Origin: Diaporthe sp. PMI_573
Lineage: Eukaryota > Ascomycota > Sordariomycetes > Diaporthales > Diaporthaceae
Assembly: GCA_021399435.1 (NCBI GenBank)
Contig: JAJTUP010000011.1
Coordinates: 1,240,001 to 1,304,000, forward strand
DNA length: 64,000 nucleotides
Direction: 5' to 3'
Shown in pieces: positions 1 to 11,135 of this stretch; within the stretch, counting starts at the first letter, position 1; every line of letters starts with the position of its first letter. Made by a program: the position numbers and the translations under genes. The notes below the pieces were generated by a model that searched no databases, had not been told where the DNA came from, and saw nothing but the letters and a program-made list of their open reading frames with translations.

Positions 1-310
1 TTTCTACCTATACCCTAACCTAAATAGCCAAAAATTTAACCCTTCTTTATACCTATCTAAGTAAACAGCCTTTTGAGATATTATTACAGTATCTTAACAT
101 AGTATATATAATGAGAATCACTCTGCAACTTATTACTAAAAAGGCGGTTTAAAATCTTTGGTCAGGTCCTACTATATTCGCTCCGGGGTGGCCTGGTGTG
201 CAGCATGTCTTGGAAAGTTGATGGTAATAAATAGTAGAGAACGATAGAGCCAAATACCTCGCCAACCAGTATGATGACAGGAAGGAATGGGTTGAGTTCT
301 TAATCCAAAC
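1..310. other. AT-rich intergenic flank
   Basis: No gene is visible. The first 170 bases are strongly AT-rich and repeat short TACCTA/CCTAA-like words, unlike the GC-richer genes that follow. This could be the edge of a mutated (RIP-like) repeat continuing outside the window, but no repeat partner is visible here. A single CCCTAA word is not enough to call a telomere. Confidence 0.4.
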
Positions 311-3223
311 CTAACATATCAAAAAGTCTCGTTGCTCCCTTCTGCAAAGCCTCTTCAGAGTGCGTAGCTGAGCAAATTTTCCTTGCAAAGCCTGGCAGTC
401 AGCCTTTGACTGCTCCATAAATGCCCAACAGGATTCCACTTCTGTCCAGGTTTTGAAAATTTCGGCTTCATTGGTTTGAACTTGGTCCATATCCCAAGAA
501 TCTGGTTCATTCCTGATGCTGTTGCGCATTGACAAGCACGTTTCCGTCGACATAGACCTGCCTAGAGACTGTGCAACACCCACGGTTTCTGTAGGTGGGC
601 CTGAGAGCCGGCCAACCAGATCAGAGAAAAGAATCTGGATTCTATATTCCAGAAAGGTGGCGGCCGAATCTTCGCAGTGGTCAGTCTTGGAATGGTTCCT
701 CGTGGCGAAATATTTCCCGGCATCCGCTTTGATATCCGCCAGTTCCCGCAGCTTTTCTTGCCAAGGCACCTCGACCACAATTTCATGTATTTTGGACCAG
801 AGTTGACAATCATCCCATCTTTCCAAATAAAGTGATACGGTCCTCAAAACTGGATCGAAATCGCCGTGGTGCAGGCCATCTCCAAATTCGGGTGTGTCCT
901 TGACCTCCTGCCACCGACCATATTCCTCCAACACTTCTGGTGATAGCACGGCCGGTGCATCTTCCGGCCGTGACTGGCGTGGGGCTACCGAGCTGTCCAT
1001 TTGAGTGATCGATTCCCAGCGCCTAAGAAAGTGCAGATGTTGTAAATTGCATGAAACAAGCGGCATCCAGAGTCTATAGTCCTCAGCTGCATTTCCGGCA
1101 GAGGACTCCATATCCTCGAATACCGGTCCAGAAAGGCCGTTTGAGCTTGGAAGTTCAGTCGTATGATCACTTCTGCCAAAGAATACGGACGACATGTAAA
1201 TAATTTTGTTCCTGGCCAGTAGCACCGAGGACGGTGAAACAATTTTGTAGGTGCCGGGTACTCTTCCGGACGACTTCAGGTGTAGAAACGTGTCGCAACC
1301 GGGAACCTCGATGATCCAGTCATCATCTCTGGTAATTACCGCTTCGGTGTAGATACATATTTCCCACGGCATTGGTGATCCGGTGGCTGTGAGTACATAG
1401 ATGCTGCTTCTATAAGCCTTGACGTTGAGACTGAAAGCCGAATTTGACGGCGCGGAATCCATGGATGACAGGTGAACGACGGGTCTTGCTCTAATGAGCA
1501 GCGTGCCATGGTTTCCAAATACTTTATAAGTACTTAGTGCCGTCTCAAGTGGCTCGCAGCTTCTCGGTTGGACTCCGGTCAGGTGAAAGTATTTATAACG
1601 CTCTGATTCTTCCGTAGTGGCGAACATTCGGCACCATTCATCGAAAGTGGGAGGTTCCTGAATCTCGAAGAGGTGTACCTCGTGACGTTTTGGAGACAGT
1701 CTCCCAAATGGAACCCATGATGCCAGTCTGTGATGCCAGGCATGGTCATCATGGATCCCAAGGCTCGCCGCTTTATCTTCAATTGTGGCCGCAGACGCAG
1801 CGGCTTTGAGCAGCCCTGACTGGCCGTGTCGTATCAAGAAATAGGCGGCGAGACCAGTATATATCTCTGCCAAAGTCTTCGAGTAGTCAGCCACCAATCC
1901 TTCGAGGTTCGCGCCTTGCAGAAGTCCAAACAGGGCAAAGACCATGTCCCTTTCGTCTGACGATTCGCACGTCGAGGTTTTATCCAAGAGGTCGGAAAAC
2001 GCATCCACGTCCCCAAAAGGCGACGGGCCATGTGAATAAATCCATAGAGGCAAAGACTCGACAGATAGGGGGAACTTTTTCATGAAGTTCTCGATAAACT
2101 CATTCAATGGAACAGTCGCACTTCCGAGGATAATCTCCCCTCTCCTGGCCAACAAGACCTCCTGGATCACCCAGATCCTTGACCAATACGGCTGCCCAAA
2201 AAGGTCACGGATGCCTTGGTAGTCGAAATCACCACCCCAATTGTTCGTCACTGCCCTGCCCGCCCGAAATCGATCATCAGACAGCCTTTCCATCAATCGG
2301 CCTGCAGGGGTGTCGATTTTCTTGTTTGCGTCTCCGCCCAGAAATATCGCCACTGACTGAGCCCGCGAATAAATGTCCCTCATCATGGACACTTGGTGAG
2401 ATCTCTCTCCAATATTGGTCTGGTCAATACAGATGGCATCTATCCACACAACGCGCGGCCCGCCTCTCAGCCGTAGTCGTCGAAGTGCCGCCGCGCAATT
2501 CCTCGTGATTGCAAACGGCTCCCAGGCGTTTCCGAGGAAGATCGTGTCGCGCAACACTCTATCACCGGTCGCATCTGCCCATGTATAGGATAAGGCGATG
2601 TAATCTGGTCGCTGGGACAGCCCCGTGGGCCTCAGGCATCCATGAAGGGGTTCCGATGCATTGTCTGAGACCTGAGGATCCAGGTGCAGGAGACGGATCT
2701 CATCAATCCCCGTCAATGAACGGTACACATCAATCTGGCTCGTGGTACTCGGTTTGACGCTTCCTGACACGACATGCAAGTTCGGCGCCTTGATGAATGT
2801 CTGAGCTCTTGGGTCGTCCGCGGGGGCGCCACTTTTGAGAGGCTCTGCTATACCCTGAGAGCTGTCTGCTACCGTCCCACGTTCAACTTCTATTGCTTCC
2901 GTGATACTGTCTCCCATGAAAGAGGGATTGGTTTCGGACGGCATTTTTGACTCTGCGACTTCAGTATATCGATACAGATGTAGCAAAATACGTCTGAGCT
3001 CCGGATCCGTGACATCGTCCGAAGTGGAGAAGGTGATCGAAGACGGCCAATCGAGATTGAGGCGGGAGGAAGGTTTGTCGACCACCGGAGTCTGCCTTCT
3101 CAACTGTTCCTGCACCTCGTCATCATTTTGGACGAAAAGTGAACCACAGCTGAGGCATGTTGGGGCACTGCCCATTAGCACGACATCCGGTCGTCTACAA
3201 TCTGTCTCATGCCAGCTGGACAT
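311..3223 (-). CDS. HET-domain heterokaryon incompatibility protein
   Basis: Single-exon 970-residue protein starting at the ATG at 3223. HET domains act in fungal vegetative incompatibility and non-self recognition and can trigger cell death when activated; they act inside the cell. The HET domain lies at about residues 208-358, with the conserved blocks YIALSYTW, WIDAICIDQ and YWSRIWVIQEV in order. A short cysteine pair (CLSC, residues 23-26) sits in the N-terminal region, which otherwise looks low in structure. The long C-terminal region after about residue 370 has no domain I recognise. The downstream neighbour on the same strand is an unrelated GMC oxidoreductase, so no operon-like logic is implied. 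The partner or trigger cannot be told from sequence. Confidence 0.88.
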   Translation of the reverse strand: MSSWHETDCRRPDVVLMGSAPTCLSCGSLFVQNDDEVQEQLRRQTPVVDKPSSRLNLDWPSSITFSTSDDVTDPELRRILLHLYRYTEVAESKMPSETNPSFMGDSITEAIEVERGTVADSSQGIAEPLKSGAPADDPRAQTFIKAPNLHVVSGSVKPSTTSQIDVYRSLTGIDEIRLLHLDPQVSDNASEPLHGCLRPTGLSQRPDYIALSYTWADATGDRVLRDTIFLGNAWEPFAITRNCAAALRRLRLRGGPRVVWIDAICIDQTNIGERSHQVSMMRDIYSRAQSVAIFLGGDANKKIDTPAGRLMERLSDDRFRAGRAVTNNWGGDFDYQGIRDLFGQPYWSRIWVIQEVLLARRGEIILGSATVPLNEFIENFMKKFPLSVESLPLWIYSHGPSPFGDVDAFSDLLDKTSTCESSDERDMVFALFGLLQGANLEGLVADYSKTLAEIYTGLAAYFLIRHGQSGLLKAAASAATIEDKAASLGIHDDHAWHHRLASWVPFGRLSPKRHEVHLFEIQEPPTFDEWCRMFATTEESERYKYFHLTGVQPRSCEPLETALSTYKVFGNHGTLLIRARPVVHLSSMDSAPSNSAFSLNVKAYRSSIYVLTATGSPMPWEICIYTEAVITRDDDWIIEVPGCDTFLHLKSSGRVPGTYKIVSPSSVLLARNKIIYMSSVFFGRSDHTTELPSSNGLSGPVFEDMESSAGNAAEDYRLWMPLVSCNLQHLHFLRRWESITQMDSSVAPRQSRPEDAPAVLSPEVLEEYGRWQEVKDTPEFGDGLHHGDFDPVLRTVSLYLERWDDCQLWSKIHEIVVEVPWQEKLRELADIKADAGKYFATRNHSKTDHCEDSAATFLEYRIQILFSDLVGRLSGPPTETVGVAQSLGRSMSTETCLSMRNSIRNEPDSWDMDQVQTNEAEIFKTWTEVESCWAFMEQSKADCQALQGKFAQLRTLKRLCRREQRDFLIC

Positions 3224-3675
3224 GCTTGGTCAAGTCAAGTTTGAGATGTAATCAAGGTGATGTTGTCAGAGTCAGATCGCGTTCGAGTGGACCACAAGAG
3301 CACAAGGGACGGGCCATGGATGACACTGAACTAGCTGAACGTGTCTGAGAGGTGATCTCACCTGCATGAGGCGGGGTCAAAAGGCAGCATGGAAGGCAAA
3401 CTTGTAAGGCAACCCTAAAGGAGACCCTGGGGACGACCCGCCAATCAGTTTGACCTTGAATTCGAGCTGTGATACGGCTGGTGCGTAACACGAGAGGGCA
3501 ACATCTCTGTTACAGCACAGCAGGCTCACGAAACCGAAAAATGCCGTCAGACAACTGGTCAACCATTCAAAGTCTCAAACAGATAGTATTGAAATTCAAA
3601 AGACCTGGATAAGACTGCTTGAAGAAATAATACTTGGGGGAAGATGATAGCGTTGCTGCGAAAAAGAGACGAACA
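3224..3675. other. Intergenic region
   Basis: Lies between the start of the HET gene and the 3' end of the GMC oxidoreductase gene, both on the minus strand. It should hold the HET promoter and the GMC 3' UTR. I see no conserved coding frame and no repeat. Confidence 0.4.
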
Positions 3676-5511
3676 TTAACGGCCCGTAATAATATCATCC
3701 GCAATCTTCTCCGCAAGTGCATACACAGCAGCCTGAGGATGCCCAGGCATCGCGAATGGGAAAGCGCTCGCGTCGGCGACTCTTAACCCCTGGACGCCAA
3801 ACACGCGCCCGCGGCTGTCGACTACAGCCTTGCCCGACGCGATATCCTCCTCCCTACCCATAGCCGCCGTCGACACAGGGTGCCAAATTTGGCCCACGTT
3901 GGCCCGAATGTACTCCTGGATCTCCTCATCGGTCTGGACGTCCTCCCCAGGTGCCGCCTCAGGACCGGTCTTGAATCCCGGAGTGTTGGCGAAGGGCGAT
4001 CCCCATGCCGCGCGTAGGCGCTTGACGCCCGCGACGGCTAGTTCCATGTCCGCCGGGTCTGATAACCAGTTCAAGTTGATTTGAGGCGGATCGTTGATGG
4101 AGGTCGAGGCGGCTGTGACGTTCCCGCGAGAGAAGACGAGGGGGAGGTAGGCGGCGAGGCTGCCGCGCGTCTGGCCTGGGCCAGCCGACCATGCCCCCGC
4201 GACGAAGGAAAGCTGTGGCCAGTCGCTCGGCACAGAGGCGAGCTTCTCGCGGGTGGCCTCGCTGAGTGTAGCCAGGATTGAGTTGGGCAGGCGCTCGTGA
4301 GCCAGGAAGCCAGCTGCGGAGCTGTATGGGCCGGTGCCGGCCTTGACGTACTCGTCGACGAAGCCGGGGTTGAGAACCGGATCGAGAGTCAGTGACTGGG
4401 CTGAGGGTGTGCTGATGGGGTACTGGACGGACATCAGGATGGGATCCTGGAGGTTCTGTCCCACGCCGGGGATGTCGGCGATGACTGGGATGGATAGGGC
4501 TTCCAGCTGCTCGCGGGACCCGATGCCAGAGATCTGGAGCAGCTGTGGCGAGTGAAACGCGCCGGCGGTGAGGATTACTTCCTTGCTCGCCGATAGGATA
4601 TAGTCGACGCCCTGCGTGTTGACGCTCACGCCTACTGCCTGCGTGCTGTTAAACAAGATCTTGTTCGCTAGAGTATGCGTATAGACTATGATCCCAGTGT
4701 CCTTGATCGCCTGCCTCAGGAAACTGCTCTCGCTGGTCGACCGCTGAGACTTCTCCGGCTCGATCGTGGACGGCACCCATGCACCATGGCCCACGAGCTC
4801 GCCGCTGCTGAAGCCTTTGGGGCTGATGGTCAGTCCGAGACTCAGGAGGACCCTGGCGAGCCAGGTGGTTGTCGGGTCGACCCAGTTGTTCCACGAGACC
4901 TGTAGCGGGCCGCCCGCCTCGTCATAGTCGCTGGGGTCGAACAGCACCGTGGCGTTTGTGTTGTTGCGCTTTTCCTCGTTTGGAGGGGTCAGGTCCACGG
5001 AGCGCTTGAAATACTGCAGCATGCTCTCCCATCGGAACGAGTCGTCCCCGACAGTGTCGGCCCAGAGCTCATATGAACCCTTGGTAGGACGAATGTAAGA
5101 CATGGTGTTGATAGACGAGGAGCCCCCGAGCGTCTTTGCCTGAGCATAGTGGACCTGGCGACCGTCCGCGCCGGGAATGGGCTCGGAGACGAGGGACCAG
5201 TCCATCAGCGGCTGAGGAGTGAAACCTGGCGACGGGTCAATGAAGGCGAGTCCTGTCAATGAGTAGAGTGGAACGACGCTGTTGTTGCCGTTCTCAACCT
5301 CATAGAAGCCGCCAGCCTCAATGACAGCAACCGAGGCCGAGGTTGCGGCGAGGCGCGACGCGAGCGTTAGCCCCGAGGTGCCTCCGCCGATGACAACATA
5401 GTCGAAGCTCGCGTTGCGGCCAGGATATCCAAAGGCAGAGGAGAATAGGCGGTCTTGGGCGGTGGCGAGACCTGCCAGGAACAAGAGGACGACTTGTGAC
5501 AGCACGTGCAT
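3676..5511 (-). CDS. Secreted GMC-family FAD oxidoreductase
   Basis: Intronless 611-residue protein. A signal peptide (residues 1-18, hydrophobic core then ATAQ) predicts secretion. The Rossmann FAD motif GGGTSGLTLASRLA follows at about residue 42 with the acidic IEAG end of the second beta strand. The C-terminal GMC signature contains WHPVSTAAMG and GHPQAAVYALAEKI, giving a His/His catalytic pair. Family members oxidise alcohols or sugars with release of hydrogen peroxide or reduction of quinones (aryl-alcohol oxidase, glucose oxidase or dehydrogenase, choline dehydrogenase types). The substrate cannot be assigned from motifs alone. Several N-X-S/T sites fit a glycosylated extracellular enzyme. 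It is divergently placed from the DUF6604 gene across 1.1 kb. Confidence 0.9.
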   Translation of the reverse strand: MHVLSQVVLLFLAGLATAQDRLFSSAFGYPGRNASFDYVVIGGGTSGLTLASRLAATSASVAVIEAGGFYEVENGNNSVVPLYSLTGLAFIDPSPGFTPQPLMDWSLVSEPIPGADGRQVHYAQAKTLGGSSSINTMSYIRPTKGSYELWADTVGDDSFRWESMLQYFKRSVDLTPPNEEKRNNTNATVLFDPSDYDEAGGPLQVSWNNWVDPTTTWLARVLLSLGLTISPKGFSSGELVGHGAWVPSTIEPEKSQRSTSESSFLRQAIKDTGIIVYTHTLANKILFNSTQAVGVSVNTQGVDYILSASKEVILTAGAFHSPQLLQISGIGSREQLEALSIPVIADIPGVGQNLQDPILMSVQYPISTPSAQSLTLDPVLNPGFVDEYVKAGTGPYSSAAGFLAHERLPNSILATLSEATREKLASVPSDWPQLSFVAGAWSAGPGQTRGSLAAYLPLVFSRGNVTAASTSINDPPQINLNWLSDPADMELAVAGVKRLRAAWGSPFANTPGFKTGPEAAPGEDVQTDEEIQEYIRANVGQIWHPVSTAAMGREEDIASGKAVVDSRGRVFGVQGLRVADASAFPFAMPGHPQAAVYALAEKIADDIITGR

Positions 5512-6644
5512 CGTGAGATTGAATCTGTCAATTCGAAGATAGGGTATCTGTTCTCAGCATGCCGCACGTGTCTTTCGGAGAGGTACACGAGGCACTTGGG
5601 AAAAATAATACTTATTTCAATGTTTCAGAGCATCACAACACAGCACGCGGGGCTGGAATTGAGGATGAACATAGGAGCGGTAGACATGGGTTGATGGCGA
5701 TTGCACGATTCCTCTTCAAGCTACTGCTGCACCCCTGGCAGTGGGACTCGCAAGACCGAATACAAGACCTCCTGAGGTGGGTTCGCATTCCGGAGTTGCA
5801 TGGAACCGATTCTCGATTTCAATAGCTCCTTGCACACCCCGGTCGGGCGTCAGCACGGGGTATGTGAGCAATTCGGTTTAACCAAGGCCTGGATAGTGGA
5901 GTCCACACACACATGAAGGAGAGTGCGGGCCGCTGCTTACAGCCATGATCTGAGTGGACAGCATTTGTCATATTTCATGGCTGACAAGGTCGCCAATCTG
6001 CAAGACTTTTGCATAGATTTAGCACCTACATGTTAAGTAGGATATCGGCTAGTAATGAGTTAACCAAAATCATCATTGACAACATTCTTCATATTTTGAC
6101 AATGTCGTGCCTGTCTTAATCTATGGACTATTTGTATTCTTTGAGTTCCTCTCCTGAGCTGGAACGGCAATGACTGTCCTATAAAGACAAGGAACAATGT
6201 GTCTTATCGACGATAACAGTGGAGCTAGAATGTATAGAGAACTTTGGACGCCTGTCAGAAATCAGAGATGGGCACATGGAAACTATGGTAGCTGCTCAAG
6301 TGAAGTGTATCAGAGATAGTTCTGAGGAAGTGAAGTTGCTGTGATCTTCCAGCACACACAAGTGAATTACGCAATCCGTTTGTTCAGATTCGTCCCAACT
6401 CAGGACCTGGTTTTGTTGACATTGCCTTTAACTTTGAACCAGCCAGGCAGGGAGTCCTGATTAAACCCTTGCTTTCTTCACTCTGCGTCTCTGCACATTC
6501 AATTGACTGGTCTGCCTTTGGTGGATTCAGATAAATTGAGCCACAAGTTTTCCAAACTTGTTGGAAAACTTGTTGGACTTGTCATCAACCGGTTTTCCAC
6601 CTCACAACCCCGACCCCGACCGACCAACCACCCCGGCCGCCACG
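5512..6644. other. Divergent promoter region
   Basis: Sits between the GMC gene (-) and the DUF6604 gene (+). No coding frame is convincing. A short direct repeat of AACTTGTTGGA lies at about 6554-6576, in what is probably the 5' UTR of the plus-strand gene, followed by a pyrimidine-rich leader before the ATG at 6645. Confidence 0.4.
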
Positions 6645-9472
6645 ATGCTGCCCCCCTCTCTTGTCAGTGTGTACCAACAGTACAAGGAGGATACTGACGC
6701 TGTGGCTTCATGGCTCGCTTCCACAGCCAAGTCGCGAGGTTACCCCGCCGAGCTTCTCTCTGGCGCCTCTTCCAAGGACGACGGCGCCGAGCAATCCAAA
6801 CGCCTCAAGGGCAAAGCCAGGAAGCAGGCCAAGGCTGCCGCCGAACAGGCCAAGGACTCCTCTTCCCGACCAGACTACATCATTGCCATCAAGGACTTCA
6901 TTCCGCTCGCTGAGTTTGTGGCAGCATGCCAGAAGCCCTTCGTTTCAGTTCCGCTGTCCTTTGCAAACACTCTCAATCGTGTCATCTCAGCACGGTCTGG
7001 CTTTCGCAGTAAGCTGGACGACGTTGGCGATTTGCCAGATGTTTCTGCTGATTCCAAGCATTCATACTTTGTTGGCGTTCTTGAAAGGGTCCGAGAGGTC
7101 CTCACTCCACGGCTGTCACCTGCCTCACGCGATGCAGCCACGCCCCAGGCCCCCTCTCCATCAGATCCCGTTGGAGAGGTAGGTGGTCGCTTTGCACGCT
7201 TGAGCGTCGATGAACCGTCCGAGAAGTTCCTCAACGCTCCAGATATCGAGAGACCGATGCCAGTCAACAATGACAACGCCACGTATGTCGCCGAACCTCT
7301 GCAAGATCTGTTGGAGGTTCTGTTTGCCTACACCCTCTTGTATGAAGATCTCTACAAAATTCGGGCCCGAATCAAGTGGATCTGGATGAGCTACCATGGT
7401 GGTCACATGGAGCTGGTGGCTGCCGCCATCGCAACAAACACAGCGTGCGACCTTGCTCGCAACCTGATGGGGGGCATGGAGCCCATGTTTAAAGCGCACG
7501 GCGGGGCGATGAAGGCTGCACATCTGTTTTACGTGTTCCAGTGCATTCTCGCAGGATTTGTTCCCGTAAGTTTTCTATTTTGTTTCAAGCAAACGTGGCA
7601 CGGAGACATCTCCCTTTCACATGCTGACCCTATGCATGTGTACGTAGAAGGACATCATCGACTCCAGCGACGACTCCACGTATGAGACGTACGAGATAGC
7701 CAGTGATACATACATGGTCGCTTTCGTCATGCTCGAGAGACTTTTGGGTATCTTGGACCCTCGCTACGTGCCCGTCTGCGAAGGCGGCATACTCGGCACT
7801 TATGATCCGACTCGGGACCGGAGCCGAATGTCCAAGCGAGAGGCATTCCAGCAGGATGAGACCCTACTGAATGAGTTCTTGACCGAGGTTGGCATCGTTG
7901 CTCGATTTTTCACAAACTACCCTGTCTGCGATGAGTTCATTCGAGGAATCCGAGAGCTCGACCGAACTTGAGAAATCCCCATGTACCTCGCCTTTGCGGC
8001 TCAGATATTTCTCGATATCCACTACATTCTACGCGACAAGGTTTACTCGGGATATGAGACGTGCATGTCGCAAATGAGACTCATGGACGAAGATCTCGCA
8101 CTGCAATTGGACTTCCACGCGAACGTCCCTACCAAGAAATGGGTCGCGCCTGTCGACGAGGCCATAAAGGACATCCGAAAGAAGATCAAGGTACACTCCT
8201 CGGCATATCATTGGAGAATACTCACTTCACAGACTCTAGTATTAAGAGCTAATGCGTTATGTTGCAGTGGGTCCAGGACGATTTCATACACGAAACCACA
8301 CTCATGGCTGCCAGCAAAATGGGCACATCATGCACCGCGCCCAGGCACCGACTCTTGAAATACTCCCCCGTGATAGCAGGCCTCATGCTCTACCATTTTC
8401 GCACAGCGCTGTACGACGTAGGCCTCGGATTGGCCAACGCATGGGGCTCCATCAACAACTCGGTGCATCTCTACAACGCTCTAAAGCAGGAGAAGCTCCT
8501 GTCGCCGCGGGATGTACGCCCGGATTCGTGGGATGACATCATGGTGGCGTTGATACTCCTGGGCGACGAGAGCTTCTACGCCGTCTCCGAGCTGCCCAAG
8601 GACCGGGAGGGCTACCTCAAGCAGCTCTCCCTCCAGATGGGCGTGACCGCGACGGCGTTCAGCAAGAGCAAGAACAGGCGCGTCTTGACCCACGGGAGGC
8701 TTGCCTCCAAAGGCAGCGCCCGCGGCTTGAAGCGCGGCTGTGCGCCAGTGTGCGATATGTTCTACGGCCGCTACATAGGCAACACTGGCCAGGTGGACTG
8801 GACGCCCGAGCACGTCGACAGGGTCTTGTCCCGCGCCTTGCATGCGGAGGCAGGAGAGGAGCAGGACGGCAGCCTCATCATGGGCCAGATCACGGACCGT
8901 GAGAGGCTGCGTGAGCGCAAGAGAAACATTACGCCTGGCGCGGCGGGCAAGAAGGACGCAGCCGCCGGCATGCCTCCGGAGCGGCTCATCAGGTCCTTGG
9001 CTTGTGTTCTGCAGATGGAGTCGCTGACGATGGCGTTCCCGTACCTGGCGCTGCACCGTGAGGCGTGGGGCATCCTCCGTGAGGTGCGAGACGCCTGTGA
9101 GCCTTTGCTGGCGGCGAGATATGGACCAGCGCACACGATTAAGGAGGACAACCTGCCGTTTGTGGTAAACCGGATTTTCTGCTCGTTGATGGACGGGGAC
9201 GATAGGCTTTTCGTCAGGGCCAGCGAGGTCGTCAGGGACCAGTAAGTGGCCCCTAATCTCTTCTACGGCTCTTCTTGTTTCTTCTTCATATCCGAAATAA
9301 AGAATGGGTTGTCGGCTTTGGCGATAAGTGCTAACGAGTTCTCCTTCACAGACTCCGACGGGGCCACGGCTGCAAGACTTTATTGCGTTTGCGATCCATG
9401 GGCTTCACTGTGGCGGGGCCACGCAAAGTGGGCGACGGACTCCCAGAACCTGGAACGTTCTTCATCATGTAG
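6645..9472 (+). CDS. DUF6604-domain protein, interrupted by an in-frame TGA
   Basis: Four exons: 6645-7565, 7648-8190, 8268-9241, 9352-9472; introns have GTAAGT/GTACAC/GTAAGT donors and AG acceptors, and all phases agree. The N-terminus (MLPPSLVSVYQQYKEDTDAV) followed by a lysine-rich stretch and a helical region matches the fungal DUF6604 type, whose function is unknown. Codon 415 is TGA at 7969-7971; the frame continues at once with convincing helical sequence (EIPMYLAFAAQIFLDIHYIL) and the remaining introns stay in phase. No donor or acceptor nearby could splice the stop out. With the stop counted as one residue the product would be 852 residues. It is a recent pseudogene, an allele ending after 414 residues, a readthrough case or a base error. 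A gene caller may split it into two models. Confidence 0.75.
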
Positions 9473-9917
9473 TACGACGCCAGAAAGCCACGAAGACCAG
9501 GCCATTTGTGCGGCACCAAGGCTCCGGAGATCTTGTCACGGTGACTGCGGCGCGTGCTTGTATCGCCTTGCAGGCATTGTAGATGTTGGCTGTCAGGATC
9601 AAGATACAAGTCTGAGCAGGCGTGGAAGCTTTGAAGTTATCTGTCACACTGAAGCAGGTACTGAACAAGTAGACTAGGCTCAAGTTTTCAAAATGTATCC
9701 GATGTCGGTGAGATGTAGTACCTAGGTATCTTTTTGTTTGGCGGAGAATGGGCCAGACGATTGATCCCTCAGCAAAGCTTAAGCTTGAAGGTTCATGTTA
9801 AGCAAGTAACAAAACATTGAAAGTCGTACGGTCGGTGATTACCCAATCTGGGATCTGGGTCTCTTCATTCCAATGTTTCTAATCTCAAGTATCAAGCGTC
9901 CACCCCAACGGCCAATT
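9473..9917. other. Convergent 3' intergenic region
   Basis: Holds the 3' ends of the DUF6604 gene (+) and the RRM-like gene (-). A CCTAGGTA palindromic word lies at about 9720. No gene seen. Confidence 0.4.
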
Positions 9918-11135
9918 TTAGGCACAGGGATCAACTCCGAACCGCACGGAGCAGTCCTCGCGCTTCCCGTAGACGTTCTCAAAGACAGCGAAGGCGGGCT
10001 CAGCATTGTAAGCATAAGAGCAGAATCGCCACTCAATCTCACAGATACCCTTCTCCACCTTCCCAATAATCAGCCTCTCAGTCTGCTCCTTGATACCCCA
10101 CAGCTTGCGCAGCGCGATGGGATTGACGATGGCTCTCGGGCCGCGGAAGAAGACGACGCGGCTGGCCGGCTCCTTGAGGTATGCGGGCTGCGGGCGGTGC
10201 GCGAGCGTGATCTTGGCCCTTTTGCCCTTGACGTAGATGCCCTGCTCGGGCCGGTTGCCGATCAGCACGAGGCGCGTGGCGGACTCGGGTAGCATGAAGC
10301 GCACGCTGGCGACGGGCATGGCGGGGGGAACGTTGTTGGGGCCTGGGATGACGTAGACGTCGCAGGCGTAGATCTTGCCGATGGGCTTGTGTGCGGCGAT
10401 GGCTTCGATGATCATGGGCCCGGTGACGCCGTCGGGGAGGTTCCAGATCGTGACTGCGCAGTTGCGGTTGGCGCTGGCTGGGACGGTGGTGACGACTGGG
10501 TGGTAGCTGTCAGCTATTTGTGAAGCGTGCCAAAGAATGCGATGCGATGCGACACTTACCGGACTTCTTGCCGTCGGCCTTGTTGGTCTCGACCACGTCG
10601 TCGTCGGCCTTGGTCTGCTGGGTACCTGGGGGCCAGTTGTGAGTGAGCCATTTAGGTTGACGGTGCGATTCAAGTCGTACCTTTGGCGTTGGCCTCGGCC
10701 TCCTTGCTCTGCGCAGCCATCTTGGTCGCAAATTGGCTCGTGGTTGGTTTAATGGCAGCGTGGTAGAGTGCGGTGTCTGAGGTGACGTTAGTTGACAAGT
10801 TCAAGGTTGCGAGACTCAGGCACGACTTGCTTTCTAGCTGGGCAGCTCGTTGCCCGTCGTCGCCGTCAACCTCTGGCACCAAATCCTGCCTCGTAGCAGA
10901 ATAGGAAACTGTCTGGCGATCAGTAACTGTTAAAATATGGAGGACAACTCTTCTTACCGTTCTGGACGATTCCCAGGGTCTGAGCAACCTTCTCAGCGTT
11001 TTGGTTGCTGTTGGCAGGAATCGTCGTTGCCAGGAGGTCAGAGTAGGTGGTGCTCTCCTCGAGCTGGGCCACAGGGGCCTGCTGCCCCTTACTGCGGTTC
11101 TGCCTCCGCAGCCTCCGAGCACGTGATCCAGCCAT
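9918..11135 (-). CDS. RRM-like RNA-binding domain protein
   Basis: Four exons on the minus strand: 11135-10958, 10776-10681, 10625-10560 and 10513-9918, giving 311 residues. All junctions are phase 1 and have GT/AG ends; the third intron is only 46 nt. The N-terminus is basic (MAGSRARRLRRQNRSKG). After an acidic/lysine linker, CAVTIWNLPDGVTGPMIIEAI followed by alternating strands and helices resembles an RNA-recognition fold (RNP2-like VTIWNLP, and an ASVRFM strand). Similar uncharacterised RRM-containing proteins occur in sordariomycetes, and a role in RNA binding is inferred only. It could also be a degenerate RRM without RNA contact, since a canonical RNP1 octamer is not evident. Confidence 0.72.

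Noticed and set aside
1..60. CCCTAA word as possible telomere
   Set aside because: Only a single copy and no tandem array.
8481..9134. 217-codon minus-strand frame opposite the DUF6604 gene
   Set aside because: It is the shadow of the plus-strand exon, which has the right phase with its introns; the antisense product is low-complexity.
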